Part shown: positions 48,901 to 58,336 of the stretch, in pieces
Position numbering within the stretch: position 1 is the first letter of the stretch
Layout: every line of letters starts with the position of its first letter
Source: Hansfordia pulvinata
Taxonomy: Eukaryota; Ascomycota; Sordariomycetes; Xylariales
DNA length: 64,000 nt
Assembly (NCBI GenBank): GCA_006538405.1
Contig: BJKQ01000008.1
Span: 248,001 to 312,000, forward strand
Direction: 5' to 3'
Position numbers and translations under genes: made by a program
Notes under the pieces: model-generated
The model's input: the letters and a program-made list of their open reading frames with translations, nothing else
What the model was told of the DNA's origin: nothing
The model's database searches: none

Positions 48901-50769
48901 TGCTGCTGCTGCTGCTGCCGCCTCCACCGCCGCCGCCAATCAATCCTCCACCTCGTCATCGTCGCGCTCTGCCGCCCCCTCCACCACCCCGTCGCCAATG
49001 AGGGCCGTGTCCGAGCCAAGGACATGACCGACGTCTACGTGAGTTCACCACCCCCCTCCCTGTCAACAACTCCAGTCCTTCCCTTTCCTTTCCTTCTCTT
49101 CTCTTGCCGCCGTTCTCCTCTGTCGCCCCCGCCCGCAAACCACGGCCCCCGACCGCGACGTGATGCATGCATCGGCGACGGGCGCGCACCCATCATGTCC
49201 TGCGCAATATCGCCTCATCCGTCTGGCGCTGCCTCGGCCCTGACTGACACGTCCCAGGATGGCTTCGGCGAGGGCCGCATCGGCTCCCCACGCTCCCCCA
49301 CCCGGCCCCAGAGCATGCGCCGCCGCCAGAGCATCCAGGTGCTCGAGCTCGAAGCCCGCGTCGACGCCTTGATGGCCGAGAATATGCGCCTTGCCCAACA
49401 GGCTTCCCTCTCCGAGCAGTCCCAGTCCCACCGAACCACCGCGGCCGTCACCGAGCGCGACGCCGAGATCGAGCTTCTCAAAGCCTCCGTCGCCTCGCTA
49501 CAGTCCGAGCTTTCCCGGCTGCGCGAGGTCAACGACGGCCTCAACAGCGCCAACAACCTCCTTGCCCTCCAGCACAACGAGAAATACGGCAGTCTCGAGA
49601 AGCAGCACGCCTCGGCCTCGCGCGAGCTGCAGGAGCACCGCGAAGCCCGCGACGGCCACGCCAGGGCTCTGCAGGGCAAAGACAAGTCGCTCCAAGACCG
49701 CGATGCCGAGATTCAGTCCCTCCGAGAGCAGCTCGAGGCCTCCAAACAACAGATCCGCGAGCTACAGCAACAGATCCTCGCCACCAAGCCAGCCGACGCC
49801 GACTTTCTGCGTCTCAAGGACGAGGACCACTTTGACCACCGCTGCCAGCAGCTCTGCTCGCACGTGCAGCAGTGGGTGCTGCGCTTCTCCAAGTTCTCCG
49901 ACATGCGCGCATCCCGCCTGACGGGCGAGATCAACGACGAAAAGATTATCGACCGGCTTGACAACTCGGTCCTCGACGGCACCGACGTCGACGACTACCT
50001 GAGCGACCGGGTGCGCCGCCGCGACGTCTTCATGTCCATGACCATGAGCATGATCTGGGAGTTTGTCTTCACGCGCTACCTGTTCGGCATGGACCGCGAG
50101 CAGCGCCAGAAGCTCAAGTCGCTCGAGAAGCTCCTGTCCGAGGTCGGGCCCATCCAAGCCGTCCGGCAGTGGCGCGCCGTCACCCTGACGCTGCTCTCCA
50201 AGCGCCCGTCGTTTGGCAACCAGCGCAACCAAGACACCGAGGCCGTGGTGCAGGCCATCTTCCAGACCCTGTCTACCATCCTCCCCCCGCCCACCAACCT
50301 GGAGGACCAGATCATGTCGCAGCTCCGCCGCGTCATGCGCGAGGCCGTCGACCTGTCCATTGAGATGCGAACGCAGCGCGCCGAATACATGATGCTGCCC
50401 CCGCTGCAGCCCGAGTACGACGCCAACGGCGAGCTCGCCGGCACGGTGACGTTCAACGCCGCGCTCATGAACGAGCGGTCAGGCGGCAGCAGCAGCTCCA
50501 CCTCGAACGAGGAGCACGAGGCGCAGCAAGCGACGGTGCGCACCGTCCTGTTCCCCCTGGTCGTCAAGAAGGGAGATGACAACGGGGTCGGGAGCGACGA
50601 GATTGTTGTGTGCCCCGCGCAGGTGCTGATCGCGCGGGCGCGCAACTCGACCATCCGCATGGTCACCGAGTCGGACAATGGCGGCGGCCCGCTGTCGCGT
50701 GGCGCCACGCCGTCCGTGTTCGGCCAAAGCACCACGAGCATTGCCATGCAGGACGCTCCTGATGTGTAA
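24942..50769 (+). CDS. lah: Leashin (LAH), giant Woronin-body tether / 'involucrin repeat protein'
   Basis: In Neurospora and Aspergillus this protein tethers Woronin bodies, the septal-pore plugs derived from peroxisomes, to the cell cortex or septum; annotation pipelines call it involucrin repeat protein. ATG 24942 (MTPPEQQRRRSLESARRR) starts an Arg/Ser-rich N-terminus with the segment DEEILELGRKFAEMAKQQN. Next come WD-P-KKSKKK repeats (28.5-30.8 kb), a Pro-rich block (PDQIDPEIVQRVIRPAIDP, 31.4-32.3 kb), 21 charged ~46-residue repeats (34.5-45.8 kb), and a conserved C-terminal coiled-coil domain (49258-50769). One intron, 49039-49257. The product is about 8,540 residues, longer than the ~5,700 I recall for Aspergillus. 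The frame breaks at 13 places, 12 of them one missing base in a short C run, so automatic annotation will split it. Family assignment rests on domain order and motifs. Confidence 0.85.
28540..30790 (+). repeat. WD-P-KKSKKK protein repeats in the N-terminal half of leashin
   Basis: About ten to eleven units of the pattern (D/E)-(D/E)-W-D-x-P-K-x-SKKSKKK separated by Ser/Asp-rich spacers. Examples are DEWDLPKESKKSKKK, DDWDEPKKSKKKSKRDS and DEWDEPRKSKKKSKRDS. The strict alternation of an acidic Trp motif with a Lys/Ser patch suggests multivalent binding; this is inference. Confidence 0.75.
33842..33913 (+). repeat. 24-bp tandem repeat coding QQREAEEK inside leashin
   Basis: Three units of gaggaaaagcagcagcggg plus aggcc. 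The array is preceded at 33841 by the one frame break in the gene that is not a single missing base. Confidence 0.8.
34520..45750 (+). repeat. 21 diverged ~46-residue charged repeats of leashin
   Basis: The unit is DPE(V/I)xAEEEELxxLEx-KKxxxGKLxKKDRKRYEEL, then a helix ending AxQRAE. Units begin near 34530, 35020, 35505, 35952, 36330, 36831, 37240, 37645, 38104, 38527, 39037, 39478, 39979, 40513, 40996, 41404, 41874, 42550, 44645, 45097 and 45608. They are separated by Pro/Glu/Ala-rich spacers of 90-350 residues that themselves carry short tandem repeats (PEVQ near 35180-35250, AEPA/AEPV near 36570-36760, SLEQSEQ near 38815-38940, QEPA near 40160-40260). The acidic then basic halves predict charged helices or coiled coils. 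Confidence 0.85.
49039..49257 (+). other. Intron in the leashin gene
   Basis: Donor GTGAGT after GACGTCTAC, branch GACTGAC, acceptor GTCCCAG, 219 bp. Splicing joins MTDVY to DGFGEGRIGSPRSPTRP in frame, matching the conserved junction I recall in leashin homologues. It happens to be a multiple of three without stops, so it also reads through. Confidence 0.8.
49258..50769 (+). other. Conserved C-terminal domain of leashin
   Basis: This 503-residue exon is intact. It opens with SPRSPTRPQSMRRRQSIQVL, followed by about 150 residues of heptad-rich coiled coil (VTERDAEIELLKASVASLQ and onward). The globular part follows, with HFDHRCQQLCSHVQQWVLRF, MIWEFVFTRYLFGMDREQ and EDQIMSQLRRVMREAVDLS. This is the region most likely to be predicted as a separate gene; in Neurospora the equivalent C-terminal part is reported as a separate product (LAH-2). 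Confidence 0.75.
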
Positions 50770-51257
50770 ATGTCACGGCACAAAATTCATTGGCGTCATT
50801 CCACAGCGCAGAACGGAGCAATGGGGCACGGGATTTTCCGGTGGAATGGATAAACTGGGGCAAAATTCATGTGATTTTTTTTATTTTCTTTTCTTTTTGC
50901 TTTAATGCATCTCCTGTGTTATTTCCTTTTTGCCTTGGATTTGGTCCTCGGAGGCTGCGATGAGGGACTGTTTATGGGTGCAAGGCGTTGGAGAAGGATT
51001 TGGTAATTTCAGAGGGCCGCTTTCAATAAGATGTATAAGATTTTCCTCCACCTACCTACATACGTGTATTCGAAAAGTCATTTTGAGCTTTCAACTCCAT
51101 TGTCTGGTAGCCGGTTTGCAAGACAGCCGTCGGAGGAAAAGGCGGGCTGGCTGATCGCTGGCCGGCGGTAGGTTGGCCTGATTCCTCGAGCGATGACGTT
51201 GTCGCCCACTAATTCATGGGCGTGGTTCAGTCCATTCCGTGTACTCGTATGTGTGGT

Positions 51258-51277
51258 CCCCCCCCCCCCCCCCCCCC
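51258..51277. repeat. Poly-C tract of 20
   Basis: Twenty consecutive C in intergenic DNA. Given the homopolymer under-calls elsewhere, the true length may be greater. Confidence 0.9.
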
Positions 51278-52565
51278 GGGTTCTATGGTGGCAAACGTGA
51301 GGCATATTACATGACATGGGCATCGATTGTGCAGGTGTGAAGAGTGTGCGGCCTCCTCTCGGCAACTCTGGTGTCAAAAAGGTTCGGGAGCTGAGATGGT
51401 CTGTCTGGTGCTGGTTGGACCAGGGAAATACGATTTGACGTAGGTACCTACCTAAGTAATGATTATCCGTACATGCCTCTCTTGAATCGCTTCCGCGCAG
51501 CTCCTTCCTCAAGATCCGGCGCGTTGAGTCCGCGACCCGAAAGAGGCCGCGAAGCGTTGCACTCAGACCTTTGGTGGCGTTTTCCTCCAACCTTGACAAC
51601 AACCGGCCATCGTGGCCCACAGCCACCAGCAGCACCCGCCTTGTGATGATGTGGTCTGTTGGACTCGAAATCAAAAATGAAACCGAGAGGGATAAAAAAA
51701 AGAAATAGAAAAAAAAAAGCCACCGCACCAGTGTCCCACTCGGCCGCACGACACCCCTCGCGCTTCCGCTAGCGGGCTGCTGCTGACTTGTCGCCACCGC
51801 AACCTGCGTGAGCCGCGGGCTCACCCAGCCCCCCTTGTCACCGAAACACACAGGCATCGGCAAACACGCGACCAGTAGCGACAGCAAGTGGGGGGTGAGA
51901 AACCCACGACGACGACAATCGCACCGCGCGCTAACTAGGTAGTCGCACTTTGACGCGGCCGCCCGAAAAGCCCACCCACCCCAAAGAGAATCAGCCCCTT
52001 CTGACGACACGCTTTCTTGCCTCTCGCGACCGCTAGCCCAGGCCACGCGCGGCCGTGACAGCCGCAGCCCTGCCGGATGGAAAGCCTCTCGGAAAGGAGA
52101 GGAGAGGGAGGCGGTGCACGCTTGTCAAGAGGAGGGGCCTCGCACTCGCTCCCAGCCCCAGAGGTGCGGAACGCAACGCGGCAGCGCCCCCTCTCCGGCT
52201 CCTTCGGCACTCGGTCGCTCGCGCGTCGCGACATCGCCGCAACTCTCACTGACATGTCGTCAGACTCGTCCTTTTCACCTCCGTTCGCGTCGCCACAGCG
52301 GAACTGACCATTCGTTAGGGACTAGAATCACCGCTTCAGCTGTTGGATTCTTTGGGCCTGCCCACAGGGGCGGGCGATGGTGTCACTGCCACTACCACCT
52401 GCCGCTCTGCGAAGAAGAAGAAGCGCGCAATGTCCCCGGATTCGCTCGTCACATTCTGCAAGTCGCCGGGGACTACGAGGCCTGCTCCGCGCCGTGGCGA
52501 GATGGGTCACCGTGCCACTGCCGAATAACGCCGACTCTCGCCTCTTCACTCGCAGGGTCCCCATG

Positions 52566-52573
52566 TTATAAAT
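52566..52573 (+). promoter_or_regulatory. TATA-like element of the secreted-protein gene
   Basis: The sequence ttataaat lies 186 bp upstream of ATG 52752, the same distance as in two other genes of this window. Confidence 0.35.
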
Positions 52574-52751
52574 GCAAGGGGGGTTGTGGTGGTGGTGCCT
52601 TTGCCATCATGTTTCCAGACCTCGTTCTTTCCCACCTCACAACATCTCTCACATCACCGGCTCCATTTGCTACGCCCTCCTCCACAGGCCAGAAAGAAAA
52701 GAACGAGAGGGGATAAACGAAACGATACATTACCCAAAAAGGCACGCAGAC

Positions 52752-53273
52752 ATGAGAGCCAACCATCTAGTCTTCGCGGCGGCGGCGGCGCTGCTGGGAC
52801 CCGACCTGCTGCTTTCCGGGGTCGCCGCGGCGCCGGTGCGCGGGATCATCCAGCCGATCGTGTCTGGCGACGGCGAAGGCGCCTCGCCCGACGTCGGCAG
52901 GATCCAGAACCAGGAGACGCCCAAGTGGCTGCTGGACTCGAAGGCGGCCAAGCAGGCGGGCATGACGTTCGCAGAGAGCAAGGACTGGGAGCAGATCATG
53001 GACCTGCGGGATTTCTCGGCGTTCTATGTCAACAGGAACGAGGACGAAGGGCCCACCGTCATCGAGGTCCTGCCGCTCAAGCGGGCCGAGAAGAACGCCA
53101 AGGCCTCGAGGGCTGGGCGCGTCGCGCCGTGCAGACGTGGGAGGCCGAGAAGGGCGAGGACGAGGGAGAGGGAGAGGGGAGCAGCACGCCATCCTCAGGT
53201 ACGCGGGCGTGGCGAACGTCGATGACGCGAAGGAGGTCGAGGTGCTGCGGAGCATCTGTACTACCAGAGGCGG

Positions 53274-53304
<31 letters not shown>

Positions 53305-53477
53305 TTCGAGAAGGGCCGCGAGTACGCCTTCGACAAGCACGACCGCGCCTTCAGGGAGCTCGAGGAAAAGTCAACGGCCGTCAAGCAGCTTCAGGGCGAG
53401 GTCGGCAAGGACAAGATCGAGTCGCTCGTCGTCTTCGGGGCAAGAGCGTCCGCGTCCTGTTCAAGCTCTCGAACTAA
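52752..53477 (+). CDS. Hypothetical secreted protein, 242 residues, with three homopolymer frame breaks
   Basis: I do not recognise the family. ATG 52752 begins a signal peptide (MRANHLVFAAAAALLGPD and LLLSGVAAA). The mature part includes ETPKWLLDSKAAKQAGMTFA, KDWEQIMDLRDFSAFYVN and GPTVIEVLPLK. The frame is lost at GGG 53110-53112, GGGG 53176-53179 and GGGG 53437-53440. Allowing one extra G at each gives a continuous protein with RRAVQTWEAEKGED, HAILRYAGVANVDDAKEVEV, EYAFDKHDRAFRELEEKS and a C-terminus SVRVLFKLSN ending at TAA 53475. Three independent corrections of the same kind yielding one coherent, non-repetitive protein that ends on a clean stop is good evidence that it is a real gene. 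Location outside the cell is inferred from the signal peptide. Confidence 0.65.
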
Positions 53478-54037
53478 GAAGCTCGGCGCGGCAAGAAAAG
53501 GAGAAAAGAAGAAGAAAAAGAAGAAGAAGAAGAGAAACCGCTCACGACGGGGAGGGGCTGGCTGGGCCGTCCGGATCAAAGATGGGGTGGCTTAAAGTCA
53601 CGGCGGAACAGAACAGTCATGTTCTGCTTTCACGATGGACGTATTATGAACGCCAGGCGGGCAACGAACCCAGACAACCAGGTGCACGAACACAGGAAGG
53701 CGAGACGGGATCCCAAGCACCACCGTGTCAATAGCCCGAGAACGAGCAGAATTAGTCAAGGTACCGTCAAGACCGCTTCGTTAGGTACATGCAATCAGAG
53801 TATAATCCAATCGATATGGAATGAAAACAATAACAAAACACCGTCACACCATATGCTACGCTGCCCGTGTACTCCTGAGCGCCTGGTCCGCCACTTGCCT
53901 GGTCCTCTATGCGCTGTGTATATGCTGGGAAAAGGAAATGTGCGTCGATCGTAGTGTTCCTTGCGAGGGAGCAAGAAGAGGGCTGTAGTCCAGGGCGGAC
54001 GGAAAGCAGAAACAAGGAAGCGACAGCCGCGCCGAGA
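53478..54037. other. Intergenic region between convergent genes
   Basis: A 560-bp space between the secreted-protein gene and the convergent lipase. A (GAA/AAG)n tract at about 53500-53535 follows the first stop codon. No gene is visible. Confidence 0.5.
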
Positions 54038-56225
54038 TCACTCGGGCGCGTCGCTGCTGGACTGGTCGAGATCGGACGCGAGCGAGCCGTCCAGCTCGGG
54101 CTTCCAGGCCTCGAGAGCTTCGCACCCGGCGGGAACGCGGCAGCGGGGGCGGGCATCGTCGCCCGCGGTGCGCCACAGGACGTCGCGGACTTCATCAAAG
54201 ACCTGGCGGCGCGCGTCCATGGCCCAAATGACGTCGAGGTGCTCGTAGCCCGGGATCACCTTGGAGTGGACGACGCGCACGTGCGGCTCGCGCCCCGCGG
54301 CGAAGCGCCGCAGCAGCTTGTCCCCGTCCACCAGATCGTCGTTGCCCGCCACCCATAGCGCGAACGGCGGCACCTGCTCGTTGTACCACGCCGACGAGCC
54401 CTTGGGCTTGCGCCGCCCCGCCCGCCCCGCGGCGCCTCGCCCGCCGTGTCCTCGTGGTCCTCGGCCCGCCACTCGTCCTTGGTCGACAGGATGCACTTGT
54501 GCTTGGCGAAGCACTCGCGCCCCAGCCACCAGCGCATCGACTCGGCGCTGACATAGACTGGCGCGAACTGGAACATGCGGTCCTTCAGGGCACGGTCCCA
54601 GCGCGTGTCGGACCAGTTGAAGAGGAAGGAGAAGACCTTGTAGCCCAGCCAGCCGTATATGCGCGGGGGCACAATCTTGTGCATGGTCATCATGAGGGGA
54701 ATGAAGGCATGGATTCCAAAGACGACGCGGAACAGCGCGGGGGAGATGACGCGCATAAATTTGAAGTACGCCTTGCCAATCAAGGGGCCCGCGTATGCAG
54801 CTGGAGCCAGGGCGCAGAAGACGGTCAGGCGCTCGCCCAGTTCCGGCCGCTGCTCTTTGGCCAAGGCCACGAGAGTCTGTGTCGTGCCTTGAGAGTGGGC
54901 AACGAGTCCCAGACGCGCAAAGCCTGTCTCGTAGAGCACGCGCGACGTGAGGGCAGATAGATCAAAGACTCCCATTTGGCGAATGTTCCAACACCACATC
55001 CGCGGGTCGGCATAGTCCAGCAGCACATGCCGCGGCCGGAAGCCGCATCGGTTGTTTCCCAGCCAGACGTCGTAGCCCGCCTTGCACAGATAAAAGGCCA
55101 ACGAGTCGTCGTCGTTGACGCAGTATGCGCCAGAGCTCTGAAGCAGCCCATGCATCAACAGCACGGGGAACTTGCGTTTGGCCGAGGGGTCTCGGAACTT
55201 GCGCGGCCGCGTCTGGCCTGTAAACACGTCGGGGACCTGGTACGAGCGCTCGTTGTCCTCCAGTGGGTCGTAGTCGCGCGGGTCGTAAATATGCCACAGA
55301 TCGATGATGAAGCCATCCTCGGTCTGCACCTGATGCTCCTCCATCTCCAGTCCCACCCGCCGCGCATAGTATCTGACATCGCATACGACGGGATCTGGGC
55401 CACCTTCAGTTGGGACGAAGTCGTCTGGGGCTGTAGTCGGCTCTCGAGGCGGCGGGTCCTCGCGATCGGCAGGTCGGCTGCGGCTGTGGGAGTTGCGACG
55501 CCTCCAGCCGCGGTTCTGCTCCTTGCGCGCAGCGGCCCGCCGACGCTCCTCATTGATGAACGGTCGGTCGGCATCCGGGTCGCGAAAAGTAAGGCGAGCC
55601 CAGATGCGCCGGGCGGCCACGGGGATGGTGGTGAAGAGAGAACCGAGGACGATGACGCCCAGGAAAGCAGTGCCCAGGAAAAAGAGGACACGCGGAACGT
55701 AGTGCATTGCAGATCGCGGAGCAGTGATGCCGGGCCGTAGAGCGGCAAGGGCGGGAACAAGGGGTTGGTGTGGGACGGGGGCATGGCGCGTTGAAGGGAC
55801 GCGTCGCCCGATTTCTGGACTCGTCTCCCATTGGTCTTGTTCTTCGTGGCGGCAGACAGGACATCAGTGGTCGGGATAGCAGCATCGTCGGCGTCGTCAT
55901 CCATTGGGTGCTGAGGATGATCTTGGGGATGTTCGATTTCGTCGCGCAGAACGTTGAGCTTGTGCGCTTCTTGGAGTGGCACGCCAGGCAGGCGATTCCC
56001 GTCGGCGGTGACAATGACGGGATCCTGGGGGGTTATGAAGCGAGCCTCCACAGCCAGGGAGTCGCCATGGTTTGTATGCTGGGGGTGTTCGTGGGACAAC
56101 TTCTCGGATTGCTGGGCAAAGTCAACGGCGGTCTGGGCGGCGGGGGCGGCCGTAGGCTGCTGGTGCGAGGGCGACAGCTGCCGCGTCTCGGCGGCCGGCG
56201 GGGGTTGGGCGTCGGCAGCACTCAT
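54038..56225 (-). CDS. Membrane-anchored steryl ester hydrolase / triglyceride lipase (TGL1/YEH type)
   Basis: Alpha/beta-hydrolase lipase that splits steryl esters or triacylglycerols at lipid droplets or membranes. ATG 56225 (MSAADAQPPPAAETRQL) gives 729 residues after correcting two breaks. A polar N-terminal region is followed by one membrane helix (FLGTAFLGVIVLGSLFT). The lipase domain follows: an N-terminal ab-hydrolase lipase motif (VQTEDGFIIDLWHIYDPRD), oxyanion region LLMHGLLQSSGAYCVN, nucleophile elbow GLVAHSQGTTQ, acid region VAGNDDLVDG and catalytic His in GYEHLDVIWAMD. One T is missing in TTTTT at plus 55679-55683, just before the helix; without it the ORF appears to start at 55707. 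One G is missing in the G-rich linker at 54416-54428, upstream of KPKGSSAWYNEQVPPFALWV. No intron is needed. Family is clear; substrate is inferred. Confidence 0.85.
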
Positions 56226-56390
56226 GCCGGCGAGTGCTTCTGCGAATGGTCGGCAGCGCGGGGCAGCATGGGTTCGCGGTGGTGTTGATCGAGTCCGTCG
56301 CGTGTTTTTGCGGTGAGGGAGCGCGTTGTAGAGAGGAAGGGCGCAAAACAGACGAGAGAGGGCTGGCAAAGCTGGCGCTGGCTTGAAAGT

Positions 56391-56416
56391 AAAGCAAAGC
56401 AAAGCAAAGCAAAGCA
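56391..56416. repeat. (AAAGC)n pentanucleotide array
   Basis: About five AAAGC pentamers in tandem, about 170 bp upstream of the lipase start. Confidence 0.85.
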
Positions 56417-57900
56417 CCCAAGGCAACGGCTCGAAGCGCGGCAAAGCCCCTAAGGCAATGGCTGGAAGCGAAGCAGGGTAAAGTTGCGCAGGAGGGTCGT
56501 GTGCGTGGGTGCAAAAAGGTTCACGGCGGCGCTGCGCAGTCGAGGAAATGGATTACTTCGAGATGACGCGCGGAAGTCGCAGATCGTAAAGTGTACTCGT
56601 ATGAAAGTATCTGCGACACGACGTCATCGACGGGCGGCGTTGGTGGCGGCTGGAATCCGGAATTGGATTGCGCAGCTGCCTCACCAAGTCGAGCGGCGGA
56701 ACGGGAGGCAGGAGCAGGTGGGACCAAGCAGGTTGGCTGGCAGGTGCGGCCCAGTCCCAGGTGAGCTTGAAGCAACGGACTGATGAGAGACGCGGAGGAG
56801 CCGATGTCGTGTCTGCCTGCCCCGAAGAGATTGAGATTGCATGGTCGAGGTCCAGTGTTTGTTGTGTCAAGTTAGCCATTCGAACCCTAAACTTTGTCCC
56901 GTGCCTTATTTCCCATTGAAGCAGGCGGGGCTGGGAAATCATCCAATGCAGCGGCGCGAGGAGAGTCTGACAACGAGGAACAAGGTAAGGCGGGCGGCAG
57001 TGCGTCAGAGGCGCAAGTGGAGAATCGCCGAGTCTTGGTCGTCCAGTGCGGCCGGGCTGCCAAGGTGTAGCGGGACGAGATGGGACGAGGCGAGCATGTG
57101 AAGGCCGTCCGTCTCACGGGAAGCCCGCCTTTGCTGCAGTTGTCCCCGTGGCGGTGCTGTCGTCCATGGCAAATGCCTCCCTCTCTGGCGGAGGTGGCCC
57201 TTGGCAGCGACAATCTTGATTCATCTTGGCCGAGATGCGTGGGCGTTGATGGTATTTGATGGTATTGAGGGATCTCATCCATTGATGGGACGACCTGGAG
57301 ACTGTGGTCTACGATGCTCCGGAAGAGTTTGTCTCGTAGCTGCTGTCAGATCCATGTGTTTGTGAGAGATTGACGACAGAAATGGAAGCACGTATAGTAC
57401 CGTACCTACATGTATGATTCCCATGTCGGAGGCAGGTAGTCACGGTATGTACATGTACCTTATGAGATGGATGGCCGACCTGGAGATGGTACTTGGATCA
57501 AGACTCGCGACATGCAGCCCTGCGTGTACCCAGAGTACCAGCGGGCAGTCCGGGCGGTACATACCACGGTATGTAGCTAACATGAGGTAGGAGCGCATGA
57601 GGTGGTCAGGCAATACTCGTGTACCTGGCGGCGAGCATCGTCGGCTTTGCCCGCTTCGGTCGCCATACCCGGCGCCGGTCGCTTAACCGGTACCTCGGCC
57701 GATTTGGTCAAGCTGGGGTAGACTCGGCAGAAGAGGCCGGCCGTAGGTAAAGTACCTTACCTAAGGTAGCCTACCTCCGCCAACCCCAGGTACTCGTACG
57801 CGCGAGCAAGACGGCCCTCGTCCGAAGTACCGACAGCCCCGACCGCGCACGCACGGCAGCAGCGCCCAGCGCATCCACTCAACGGCTGTACGGAGCTCCT

Positions 57901-57924
57901 CGACTCGACTCGACTCAACTCGAC
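57901..57924. repeat. (CGACT)n pentanucleotide array
   Basis: Four to five CGACT/CAACT pentamers, followed by the predicted PEX6 5' region. Confidence 0.8.
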
Positions 57925-58336
57925 CGACGCGAGACGGCTCCAGCGCACCTGATGCAAACCACGCCTCGGGCTTCCCCATGTCGACTACAAACGCGACGGC
58001 TTGGTACCATTGACCCTGTCCCTTTGCCAGCCTCTTCACTCGGCGACAGCGCGACCACTGGTCCACCCCAAGGACGAACCCCTGGTCGCCATCCCCAGCC
58101 CGTGGCCGTCTCGCCCGTCTACTTCTACAACCCCTCCACGACTTACCTCCCTTGCCTATCTGACTGCCTACCTTACCTACGAACACACGTCGTCGGCCCT
58201 CCCGGAAATCAGCCTTCACTGCCCCCTTCAGCTCCGATGCGCTGAAGATCCAGCTCCCTCTCGCGCGGGATACCCCCGTCTTTGCGTCGATTGGCCTTCT
58301 GCCCGCGCCCCTCAGCCGCCTTTGCTGCTGCCAGCC

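Larger units (their letters stand above)
50770..52751. other. Intergenic region 3' of leashin
   Basis: The first 300 bp are T-rich and look like 3' UTR. A 20-base C run lies at 51258-51277, next to an octamer at 51242. The 322-codon minus-strand ORF (51078-52046) has no coding character. The last 190 bp hold a TATA-like ttataaat at 52566. Confidence 0.5.
56226..58336. other. Divergent promoter region between lipase and PEX6
   Basis: Contains an AAAGC pentamer array (56391-56416, about 170 bp before the lipase ATG), a CGACT array (57901-57924, about 415 bp before the PEX6 ATG), two octamers (56594, 57791) and TAGGTACC-type patches around 57740-57790. A possible tiny minus-strand first exon (ATG 57167, GTGAGA donor near 57117) could not be extended. 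Confidence 0.5.

Noticed and set aside
25196..48990. Many short introns or programmed frameshifts to explain the leashin frame changes
   Set aside because: No paired donor, branch and acceptor signals at the breaks apart from the 49039 intron; all single-base shifts have the same sign and sit in homopolymers, which fits sequence error better.
28830..50769. Separate genes for each leashin ORF fragment
   Set aside because: Fragment ends coincide with C runs and with half-finished repeat units, and each next fragment begins inside the same unit in the next frame; no promoters or stop/start pairs fit independent genes.
51078..52046. 322-codon minus-strand ORF
   Set aside because: No domain and no coherent composition; it crosses the 20-C tract and T-rich DNA. 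Typical chance ORF of GC-rich DNA.
57060..57167. Tiny minus-strand first exon (ATG 57167, GTGAGA donor)
   Set aside because: It encodes about 17 residues (MDDSTATGTTAAKAGFP) in a good start context, but no convincing second exon was found in the next 500 bp. Left unannotated.
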